Shown piece by piece: positions 1-4,812 of a stretch of DNA of 6,030 bases (position 1 is its first letter; each line of letters starts with the position of its first letter). Made by a program: the position numbers and the translations under genes. The notes under the pieces were generated by a model. The model was not told the DNA's origin, did no database searches, and saw only the letters and a program-made list of their open reading frames with translations. The DNA comes from NIOZ-UU13 sp049287505 (GTDB lineage Bacteria > Planctomycetota > Phycisphaerae > Sedimentisphaerales > Anaerobacaceae): positions 1-6,030 of the forward strand of contig JBAQFY010000449.1 in NCBI GenBank assembly GCA_049287505.1, read 5' to 3'.

Positions 1-26
1 GGGAAAAGCGATACTCGCGTGGGCAC

Positions 27-51
27 CCCAGGGTAAAACCCTGGGCTAAAT
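27..51. repeat. Perfect 8-bp hairpin with CTAAAT tail
   Basis: CCCAGGGT (27-34) pairs perfectly with ACCCTGGG (38-45) around an AAA loop and is followed by CTAAAT (46-51). The same layout, a variable GC-rich stem ending in GGG and then CTAAA, recurs at 447-474 and 524-548, with a variant at 488-511. This copy lacks the T-rich run seen on the minus strand at the other copies, so it is better read as a dispersed palindromic repeat than as a terminator. Confidence 0.6.
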
Positions 52-134
52 ACACTGCGTTCGCGGAAATGGTGTAAGCGGGCCTCACGATGGCAAAACC
101 TGCCAAACAGAAGATGGGTAAACCCCCGGCAGTG

Positions 135-320
135 TCAAGTATCCTCGAATGCCTTGATTTGGGCGGCGGCTCGACTGCCGTTGCGCTCGGCGAAGAGGAT
201 GTTATAATCCTGGTCGCTTTTGAAAGGCGGGTCAAGATATACAAGGTCAACCGATTCGTTTTCGATATAGCGGCGGAGTATTTCCAGGTTATCGCCGTAA
301 TACAAAACGTTCTCTGCCAT
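135..320 (-). pseudogene. Truncated site-specific DNA methyltransferase, N-terminal fragment
   Basis: This leftward reading frame gives 61 residues that look like the start of a DNA adenine/cytosine-N4 methyltransferase (Mod-like, N6_N4_Mtase type). It begins with MAENVLYYGDNLEIL, has the motif IV active site DPPF at about residues 30-33, and then reads DQDYNILFAE and AQIKAFEDT. Related enzymes normally continue with a tryptophan after FEDT and run to several hundred residues. Here the next codon is TGA (135-137), and the S-adenosylmethionine-binding FxGxG motif and target-recognition region are absent. Codons after the stop stay open to the window edge but do not resemble the enzyme. The start is supported by GAGGTG (330-325 on the minus strand), four bases before ATG, and by a strong promoter at 377-404. 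The fragment cannot be an active methylase. It could be a nonsense or rearrangement remnant, or the product of a recombination joint. The family call is confident; the cause of the break is not known. Confidence 0.75.
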
Positions 321-376
321 ATCGCACCTCTGTTTTATTCAAAGGGGAATCGCCCGTAATGTTCCTGTAAGGAAGC

Positions 377-404
377 ATTATACCGCAGGTTGTTACGATT
401 ACAA
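377..404 (-). promoter_or_regulatory. Sigma-70-type promoter of the methyltransferase remnant
   Basis: On the minus strand, TTGTAA (404-399) lies 16 bases upstream of a perfect TATAAT (382-377). Transcription would begin near 370, giving a leader of about 50 bases before the GAGGTG ribosome binding site and the ATG at 320. The promoter appears intact although the gene it drives is truncated. Confidence 0.6.
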
Positions 405-435
405 GGGCAATAAGAACCCCAAAGCGAGCTTTGGG

Positions 436-468
436 AAAAAAATAAACCCCGACCGCGCGGGGTCGGGG
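436..468 (-). terminator. Leftward intrinsic terminator, hairpin 2
   Basis: Read on the minus strand, a perfect 8-bp GC-rich stem (468-461 with 454-447, six-base loop) is followed at once by TTTATTTTTTT (446-436). This is the classic form of a rho-independent terminator for leftward transcription. It sits about 30 bases upstream of the leftward promoter at 377-404. Confidence 0.6.
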
Positions 469-474
469 CTAAAT

Positions 475-506
475 CAAAAAATAAAAACCCCCGACAATGC
501 CGGGGG
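475..506 (-). terminator. Leftward intrinsic terminator, hairpin 3
   Basis: On the minus strand a 6-bp all-GC stem (506-501 with 493-488, seven-base loop) is followed by TTTTTATTTTTTG (487-475). It is the second of three similar units pointing the same way. Confidence 0.5.
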
Positions 507-510
507 CTAA

Positions 511-542
511 CAAAAAAGGAAAACCCTAAGTGAAACTTAGGG
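511..542 (-). terminator. Leftward terminator-like hairpin 4
   Basis: On the minus strand a perfect 8-bp stem (542-535 with 531-524, three-base loop) is followed by TTTTCCTTTTTTG (523-511). The stem is less GC-rich and the T run is interrupted, so it is weaker than the two units to its left. Confidence 0.4.
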
Positions 543-553
543 CTAAATATTTT

Positions 554-587
554 GAGATTGCCAGGGTCCTTCGTTCCCGGCAATAAC
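554..587 (-). repeat. 34-base palindromic repeat, GTCATTGCGAGG family, diverged
   Basis: GAGATTGCC at the left and GGCAATAAC at the right form an imperfect hairpin: ATTGCC-A-GGG pairs with CCC-GGCAAT (557-584) with one bulged A. The reverse complement of the copy at 3505-3538 has the same 34-base length and agrees at about 23 of 34 positions by hand count, including both ends. The two therefore look like copies of one family in opposite orientation. Confidence 0.5.
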
Positions 588-649
588 AAATAGAATTAAG
601 AAAGCATAATGAAGAATTAAGAATTGGTGAGCGGGGGGAAAGAACGAAT

Positions 650-709
650 GGTGGGGCATCCATTCTCCGTCCCGAAAAAATCGGGACTTCGAAGGACGAA
701 AGCCCCACC
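650..709. repeat. 60-base inverted repeat with nested hairpin
   Basis: GGTGGGGC (650-657) pairs perfectly with GCCCCACC (702-709). Nested inside is a second perfect stem, GTCCCGA (669-675) with TCGGGAC (681-687), around a loop of five A. A short CTTCGAAG palindrome (687-694) follows. The nested design suggests an intergenic structured repeat. There is no T run after it on the plus strand, so a rightward terminator is unlikely. Confidence 0.55.
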
Positions 710-775
710 CTACCAGTAACCGCCACGCTTTTATCGCGTTACAGACCACTACCGTAATCCGGATGCGATTTCCCC

Positions 776-804
776 TTGCATTATGGACACAGAAATGATA
801 GAAT
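776..804 (+). promoter_or_regulatory. Extended -10 promoter of the secreted protein gene
   Basis: TTGCAT (776-781) and TAGAAT (799-804) are exactly 17 bases apart. A TG at 796-797, one base before the hexamer, makes an extended -10 element. The -10 matches TATAAT at five of six positions and the -35 is weak. Transcription would begin around 811, about 68 bases before the ATG at 879. Confidence 0.45.
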
Positions 805-878
805 TTTTTAGGCGTCTGACTTATATCTACATTGGTATTTCCTGAGCCGGCTCTGCGGTTGGGCTCCGAGGGTGAAGA

Positions 879-3116
879 ATGAAAAAAGCCTGCTTATTAA
901 CTTTAGCTGGTTTATGTTTACTTCTGGCGCTCGGTGGTGTAACATTAGCTCAGCAAACAGCGCTCGAATACCCATATTATCTGCTCGATGTATATAATCC
1001 TGACGAGGATTGCTGGTATGGTATGGATATTGAAGGCCGCTGGCCGGTGCCCGTAGTCCCGGAGCAGTTGCTCATCGGCCGCCCGCCCTCAGGTCTCTCC
1101 GGCCTCACAATACCCACCGACCACTGGGTCGAGCTGAAGTTTCGCGGTCGGCTCATAGACGGCCCAGGCGATGACATATTCCTCATTGAGCTGGACGCTG
1201 TTGATGAACAAGCCCTCGTCTTCATTACGGACGGTTCCGGCCGGGAGTACCTGCTCGGCTACGCTTTGGTTCCGGATATCGGCTCGTACGAGCAAACCGA
1301 AATCGGCTTCGACATCGCCGGTGCTTCATTCCCGTTTGTACCATCTGCAATACGTGTCCTCGGATTAGACCTCAGAGGAGGCTCGCCAGGCTTTGATTTA
1401 GCTAATGTACGTGCGCGGCTTAACGCTGACTGCGGCTATACCGCCTGTAATCCGAGTCCCGCTGATGGCGCCAAAAATGTGCCCCTCGATACCGTCCTAA
1501 AATGGTCGCCCGGACGTTCTGCAGAAAAACACATTGTCTATTTCGGAACCACCCTTGCCGATGTGGACGAAAGTGCAATCCCTGTTAGCAATCCGCCGCT
1601 GGATGTCAGCAGCTTCACCCCCTCTGCGCTTGAATTGGGTAAAACTTACTATTGGCGTCTCGATGAGGTCAACGATACTGATGCCAACAGCCCCTGGACA
1701 GGCGACATTTGGAAATTCTCGACAGTCGATTATCTTGTTGTGGACAATTTTGAGTCCTACGACAGGTTTACAATATATGATACGTGGACGCAAATCGACC
1801 AGGCATACGTGTTCCTGTCAAAAGCGCCTTATCCCGTTCACGGATGCCGGCAGTCCATGGCATTTCGCTACTACTCTGACCCCATTTTTTCTTCCGAGGC
1901 CGCCTACGAATTTAGTTCTGCGCAGGATTGGGCTTCAGCCGGCGTCAAGTCATTGGAGCTGTTCTTCTATGGCCAGGCGGATAACGATACTAATGCGCAA
2001 ATGTATTTCGTTCTGGGTGATGGCGATGTCAATGCAGTCGTCCCATACAACGGCGATGCCGAAATCATCAGCAGCGAAACCTGGCAGCCCTGGAGAATCG
2101 ACCTGCAAAACCTCGACGTGAACCTGAGTAATATCGAACATATCTCTATCGGTTTTCGTAACCACCCATCCGAATCATCCGGTCTCGGTATCGGAACCGT
2201 ATTTTTTGATGATATCAGTCTGTATCCATCCAGATGCCTTCAAGAGAGCAGGCCGGATGCTGATTTCAATGGCGACTGTGCCGTTGACTTCCAGGACCTT
2301 CAGGTTCTGGCATATACCTGGCTCGATAAAGGATACAACATTTATCCCGTAGCAGCCCCTAAAGCCCCGGTAGCCTGGTACAAGTTTGACGGCAACGCCG
2401 ACGACAGCGCCGGCAGCGCCCACGGCCGGCCGCAAGGCAACCCGACCTATGCCCCGGGCGTCTTTGGCCGGGCAATCAGCTTTGATGGATACAAAGACTC
2501 TGTGAAGATAACCGACGCCCCCTTTTTATTTGCAAGAATCAAAACCGCAATTACAATTGCATTCTGGCAATATGGTACAGACTCAATTCATCACACCGAT
2601 ACGCTTTGCTGCTCAGACTACGCTTATAACGTTTATGACCCCACGATAGCTATTAACCTCGGCTGCTGGAAGTCTCCCGGCAAATATAATTGGGACTGCG
2701 GCTCGCCCTGGTCTTTCGATGGCCGTCTTAGTGGCAGCCACAAAAACAAAAACGAATGGTCGGGCCGCTGGAATCACTGGGCATTTACCAAAGATGCCGA
2801 ATCCGGGAAAATGCAGATTTTTCTCAACGGCCTTCTTTACGACAGCCGCATGGATGCAAACTCGCCTATATCAGGAATCACTTCATTTGAAATCGGCTCA
2901 GGATGGTACGGCGGCTACGATGGCCTAATCGACGACTTCCAAATCTACGACTATGCCCTTTCGGAAGCCGAGATTGTTTACGCAGCTACCAACGGCACGG
3001 GCATTTTCGACCTGCCGCTTCTCTCCCCGGCCGATTTGAACAACGACAACCGGATTGACTTCAAAGACTTTGCCCTCTTCGCCGACAACTGGCTCAACGA
3101 CCAGCTCTGGCCTTAA
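879..3116 (+). CDS. Secreted multidomain protein with Fn3-like, LamG-like and dockerin-type segments
   Basis: This 745-residue protein is almost certainly exported. Residues 1-24 are a Sec signal peptide (MKK, then a leucine-rich core, cleavage likely after TLA). Residues about 27-182 form a beta-rich domain I cannot name. Residues 186-283 read as a fibronectin type III-like module, with PADGAKNVPLDTVLKW and GKTYYWRLDEV. Residues 284-450 resemble a carbohydrate-binding beta-sandwich, from VVDNFESYD to VFFDDISLY. A single dockerin-like calcium loop follows (D462, N464, D466, D470, D473, then LAYTWL). Residues about 497-703 are a LamG/concanavalin-like jellyroll (VAWYKFDGNADDSAG through DGLIDDFQIYDYALSEAEI). 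A second loop ends the protein (D719, N721, D723, D727, D730, then FADNWL). No catalytic domain is visible, so a surface or extracellular role in binding polysaccharide or protein is inferred. The start is supported by GAGGGTG (868-874). It appears to be a single-gene unit. Confidence 0.85.
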   Translation: MKKACLLTLAGLCLLLALGGVTLAQQTALEYPYYLLDVYNPDEDCWYGMDIEGRWPVPVVPEQLLIGRPPSGLSGLTIPTDHWVELKFRGRLIDGPGDDIFLIELDAVDEQALVFITDGSGREYLLGYALVPDIGSYEQTEIGFDIAGASFPFVPSAIRVLGLDLRGGSPGFDLANVRARLNADCGYTACNPSPADGAKNVPLDTVLKWSPGRSAEKHIVYFGTTLADVDESAIPVSNPPLDVSSFTPSALELGKTYYWRLDEVNDTDANSPWTGDIWKFSTVDYLVVDNFESYDRFTIYDTWTQIDQAYVFLSKAPYPVHGCRQSMAFRYYSDPIFSSEAAYEFSSAQDWASAGVKSLELFFYGQADNDTNAQMYFVLGDGDVNAVVPYNGDAEIISSETWQPWRIDLQNLDVNLSNIEHISIGFRNHPSESSGLGIGTVFFDDISLYPSRCLQESRPDADFNGDCAVDFQDLQVLAYTWLDKGYNIYPVAAPKAPVAWYKFDGNADDSAGSAHGRPQGNPTYAPGVFGRAISFDGYKDSVKITDAPFLFARIKTAITIAFWQYGTDSIHHTDTLCCSDYAYNVYDPTIAINLGCWKSPGKYNWDCGSPWSFDGRLSGSHKNKNEWSGRWNHWAFTKDAESGKMQIFLNGLLYDSRMDANSPISGITSFEIGSGWYGGYDGLIDDFQIYDYALSEAEIVYAATNGTGIFDLPLLSPADLNNDNRIDFKDFALFADNWLNDQLWP

Positions 3117-3162
3117 TCGCCAATCTTAAACTCCAGAGCTCCACGGTAGTCTCAACTTCTTC

Positions 3163-3246
3163 ATTCGATATTCCTTATTCGTTATTCGATATTCATCGCT
3201 TTTCCGCCCTCTGCCCTTCGTCATTCGATATTTTTTATTCAATATT
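3163..3246. repeat. AT-rich ATTCGATATT direct repeats
   Basis: ATTCGATATT occurs at 3163-3172, 3184-3193 and 3223-3232, with a one-base variant ATTCAATATT at 3237-3246. The copies are joined by CTTATTC- and TTTATTC-like linkers and spaced irregularly (21, 39 and 14 bases). The unit contains the partial palindrome AATATCGAAT/ATTCGATATT. It looks like a slippage-grown intergenic repeat. A binding-site array is possible but unsupported. Confidence 0.6.
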
Positions 3247-3253
3247 CCTTATT

Positions 3254-3474
3254 GTCATTCCCGCGCAAGCGGGGTATGTGTTTAGCCAGGGAAAAACCAT
3301 CCCCAAAGCCTTCGGCTTTGAGGCTGCCACCCAGTAAAATTATTAAAGAATGTGTGGCAGCCTCAAGCGCAGGACTCCGGCAAATCAGTCCGGCAGCCTG
3401 ACGGAGCGGAGTCCAAGCTTGGGGATGGCCATTTAAACCAAACTTGGCTAAACGCGTACCAAGCGGGAATCCAG
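3254..3474 (+). repeat. GTCATTCCCGCG palindromic repeat split by an insertion
   Basis: The left part is GTCATTCCCGCG plus CAAGCGGG (3254-3273) and the right part is CAAGCGGG plus AATCCAG (3460-3474). Removing one CAAGCGGG and everything between restores a 27-base palindromic repeat in which ATTCCCGC pairs with GCGGGAAT. That sequence type is a familiar dispersed repeat in many bacterial genomes. It is interrupted by the element at 3274-3459. Confidence 0.8.
3274..3459. mobile_element. 186-bp non-autonomous element (MITE-like) with terminal inverted repeats and 8-bp target duplication
   Basis: The left end GTATGTGTTTAGCCA (3274-3288) and the inverted right end GTACGCGTTTAGCCA (3459-3445) agree at 13 of 15 positions. 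The element is flanked by exact copies of CAAGCGGG (3266-3273 and 3460-3467), and excision rebuilds an intact palindromic repeat, so insertion is well supported. There is no room for a transposase. The interior folds in nested fashion: CCATCCCCAA (3297-3306) with TTGGGGATGG (3419-3428); AGCC (3307-3310) with GGCT (3314-3317); a perfect 13-bp stem, 3318-3330 with 3354-3366; and GGACTCCG (3372-3379) with CGGAGTCC (3407-3414). Together these give a closing stem with three hairpins, like a cloverleaf. An 8-bp duplication and ends starting GTA would fit mobilisation by an IS66-type transposase, but other families also make 8-bp duplications, so that assignment is inference. Confidence 0.8.
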
Positions 3475-3504
3475 GTTCTTTATTTATTATTCGACGTTCA
3501 CCTG

Positions 3505-3538
3505 GTCATTGCGAGGAACAAAGTGACGAATCAATCTC
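3505..3538 (+). repeat. GTCATTGCGAGG-type dispersed palindromic repeat
   Basis: The 34-base unit begins GTCATTGCGAGGAAC and ends GACGAATCAATCTC. It closely matches a widespread bacterial intergenic repeat whose usual form reads GTCATTGCGAGGAGC and then GACGAAGCAATCTC. Its ends are imperfect inverted repeats (GTCATTGC- against -TCAATCTC). A diverged, inverted copy lies at 554-587. Confidence 0.65.
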
Positions 3539-3769
3539 ATTTTGAATTTTTTATTTTGGTTACGCCTGTCAGAAGTGTGCGCATCCGCATTTGAATTTGT
3601 TTAGAATTTAGGATTTAGTGCTTGGCATTTGTGCCCAAATTTACGCACGTACTCATCTACACATCTACAGGAGGCACGAGCGACGATAATTTCTTTGCTT
3701 CCCCCGAAAATCCTGCCTATAATATCACCGGCTTAAGCGAGGTTTACATTATTGAACCGACCACAAAGG

Positions 3770-3797
3770 TTGGATTCTTACGAAAAAACTATATAAC
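3770..3797 (+). promoter_or_regulatory. Candidate promoter of the membrane protein gene
   Basis: TTGGAT (3770-3775) and TATAAC (3792-3797) are separated by 16 bases. The -10 matches the sigma-70 consensus at five of six positions and the -35 at three. Transcription would begin near 3803, leaving a leader of about 20 bases that includes the GAGGA ribosome binding site at 3811-3815. Confidence 0.4.
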
Positions 3798-3822
3798 CAG
3801 TAGTTAGATTGAGGAATTCAAG

Positions 3823-4533
3823 ATGGCAAAAGACATATCGGAGGATAAATCAATACCACTGAGAAGTACTGTCCTCCTATTTTTGGCGCTTAACTTACTT
3901 ATTTCTGTAATCACGGCGCTGAACTTCCTGGGCGTCCGCGGGAATTTTCCCTCATGGTTCGGGCCGGTATTTCTTGTGGCTATCGGCCTATTCATTTGCA
4001 TTATCTGCTTTTACATCTGGCAGCTCCCCCTCACACTGGAGCTTGTCAATCCCCCCGCCGGATATCAGGCGGCTCTTATCTGGCTGCTTCTAGTGCTTTC
4101 GGTGATATGCACCTCGGCCCTGCACCAGTTTGCTCCGTTTCGCCTTGACGCGATTATATTGTGGCCGGTGATACCATGGCACCTTAATCTCCTGAAGTAC
4201 AATTTCATACTGACCGCAGGTTCTCTATTTGCAGTTTTGGTACTAACTATCCTGTATTGTCTCGGCCGCAGGTCTCAGGCCGTGACCGGCCTTGTAATCC
4301 TTGCTGTTATTATGCTCGTGCCGAATGATAATTGCGGCAACGACTTCAATCTGCCCTGGTTACGATGGCTCGGTGCCTCACCGCTGATGTTTATGCCAAA
4401 CTCAGTCGTTCTCCTGGTCGGATATTGCGGCTTGCATGGCATTTGGCCGCGCGTCGGCATACTCCTTATGGCAGGGATTAATATTTGCGTGCTCTTACTG
4501 GGCCTTGGCCATTTAACAAAAATCATCTGGTGA
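3823..4533 (+). CDS. Polytopic inner-membrane protein of unknown function
   Basis: I do not recognise this 236-residue protein. It is strongly hydrophobic, with about seven predicted membrane-spanning segments near residues 17-36, 46-66, 82-101, 127-147, 152-167, 187-207 and 210-230. A short charged N-terminus (MAKDISEDKS) precedes the first. The longest soluble stretches are 102-126, which is proline- and tryptophan-containing (LWPVIPWH at 113-120), and 168-186, reading NDNCGNDFNLPWLRW. The latter polar loop before segment six is the most likely functional or conserved site. No charged residues typical of transporters or catalytic pairs stand out within the membrane segments. The start at 3823 is supported by GAGGA (3811-3815), seven bases upstream. 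The gene ends in TGA and stands alone, 706 bases after the secreted protein gene and 279 before the oxidoreductase start. Codon use and composition look like a real gene. The substrate and role are unknown. Confidence 0.75.
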   Translation: MAKDISEDKSIPLRSTVLLFLALNLLISVITALNFLGVRGNFPSWFGPVFLVAIGLFICIICFYIWQLPLTLELVNPPAGYQAALIWLLLVLSVICTSALHQFAPFRLDAIILWPVIPWHLNLLKYNFILTAGSLFAVLVLTILYCLGRRSQAVTGLVILAVIMLVPNDNCGNDFNLPWLRWLGASPLMFMPNSVVLLVGYCGLHGIWPRVGILLMAGINICVLLLGLGHLTKIIW

Positions 4534-4617
4534 GTACACAACAGTGGAGTCGAAGGGCTTCACGAGGTACGCGGCCTTTCCATATCCATCCTGCGCGGAG
4601 ATAATTTGTAAAATATG

Positions 4618-4646
4618 TTGAATATTTGCTCAAGTCATCGTATCTT
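4618..4646 (+). promoter_or_regulatory. Weak candidate promoter upstream of the oxidoreductase
   Basis: TTGAAT (4618-4623) and TATCTT (4641-4646) are 17 bases apart, each matching the sigma-70 consensus at four of six positions. The -10 overlaps a small palindrome, GTATCT/AGATAC (4640-4652). If used, it would give a leader of about 160 bases containing the hairpins at 4733-4770. Confidence 0.25.
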
Positions 4647-4663
4647 AGATACAACGAAGCCGG

Positions 4664-4788
4664 TATGTAACTGAATCGGCATTGGGAAAGTACATAGGAC
4701 CAGAAGGGTGCTTTTCTGTTGGATGTATGATACCTCCGGTAAAGGAGGATGCATGGCCGCAAAGCCATCCTACGTAACTATCGGTCAT
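4664..4788 (+). repeat. Diverged direct repeat in the oxidoreductase leader
   Basis: TATGTAACT-GA-ATCGG-CAT (4664-4682) and TACGTAACT-ATCGG-T-CAT (4771-4788) share most positions once two small gaps are allowed, with a period of about 107 bases. The copies bracket the CCTCC/GGAGG and ATGGC/GCCAT hairpins. This may be chance or a repeated leader element. Confidence 0.3.
4733..4770 (+). promoter_or_regulatory. Hairpin leader burying a strong Shine-Dalgarno and an upstream start
   Basis: CCTCC (4733-4737) pairs with GGAGG (4744-4748) around a GGTAAA loop. Immediately after, ATGGC (4753-4757) pairs with GCCAT (4764-4768) around a CGCAAA loop. The first hairpin hides AAAGGAGG, the best ribosome binding site in the window. 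The second contains an ATG (4753) that is in frame with the oxidoreductase start at 4813, exactly 20 codons upstream. The arrangement could control translation or set an alternative start. Confidence 0.4.
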
Positions 4789-4812
4789 CAAACGAAAAGA
4801 AAGGGATTCATT

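Larger units (their letters stand above)
418..548. repeat. Tandem cluster of four GC-rich hairpins
   Basis: Four hairpins lie within 131 bases: CCCAAAG/CTTTGGG (418-424/429-435), CCCCGACC/GGTCGGGG (447-454/461-468), CCCCCG/CGGGGG (488-493/501-506) and CCCTAAGT/ACTTAGGG (524-531/535-542). The stem sequences differ but each stays self-complementary, which argues for selection on structure. The last three are followed by CTAAAT, CTAAC and CTAAAT. The repeated layout of variable palindrome plus constant CTAAA flank resembles REP-type palindromes, although no associated transposase is in the window. Confidence 0.7.
360..878. other. Intergenic region rich in hairpins and repeats
   Basis: No credible gene is seen here. 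From left to right it holds the leftward promoter (377-404), a cluster of GC-rich hairpins (418-548), a 34-base palindromic repeat (554-587), an 11-bp direct repeat AGAATTAAGAA at 592-602 and 613-623, a larger inverted repeat (650-709), a plain stretch (710-775), a rightward promoter (776-804) and a leader of about 68 bases. The leader contains the perfect 10-base palindrome GAGCCGGCTC (844-853), 25 bases before the next start codon. Confidence 0.7.
3117..3822. other. 706-base intergenic region of repeats and an inserted element
   Basis: No convincing gene is present. It holds AT-rich ATTCGATATT repeats (3163-3246), a GTCATTCCCGCG palindrome split by a 186-bp element (3254-3474), a GTCATTGCGAGG palindrome (3505-3538), a small TTTAG/AATTTAG/GATTTAG run (3600-3618) and a likely promoter (3770-3797). 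The stretch 3622-3807 stays open from a TTG codon for 61 residues, but it lacks a ribosome binding site and resembles no family I know. No clear terminator follows the stop at 3116. Confidence 0.65.

Noticed and set aside
74..80. GTAAGCG, similar to the start of IS66-type insertion sequence ends, as a possible insertion border near the broken methyltransferase
   Set aside because: Only one end is visible, with no paired inverted end, target duplication or transposase in the window.
135..137. TGA read as tryptophan (recoding), which would rescue the methyltransferase
   Set aside because: The membrane protein gene ends naturally in TGA, and the sequence after position 135 does not continue as a recognisable methyltransferase.
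90..359. Rightward 89-codon frame starting MAKPAKQKMG
   Set aside because: It has no ribosome binding site and most of it is antisense to the clearly recognisable methyltransferase fragment.
1534..2121. Rightward 195-codon frame in another phase
   Set aside because: It sits inside the 745-residue secreted protein gene, which has a signal peptide, named domains and a good start site.
3254..3538. CRISPR array from repeated palindromic units
   Set aside because: The repeats differ from each other, spacing is irregular, and no spacer pattern or cas gene is present.
3622..3807. 61-codon rightward frame from a TTG codon
   Set aside because: No ribosome binding site, no recognisable motif, and it overlaps the likely promoter of the next gene. 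Treated as non-coding.
4721..4790. Possible cyclic-di-GMP (GEMM) riboswitch, because of a CCTCC/GGAGG hairpin followed by CGCAAAGCC and CTACG
   Set aside because: The 5' part is suggestive, but the third hairpin and the closing GGGTTnCC segment of that riboswitch are missing before the coding region. The spacing between the first hairpin and CGCAAAGCC is also too long.
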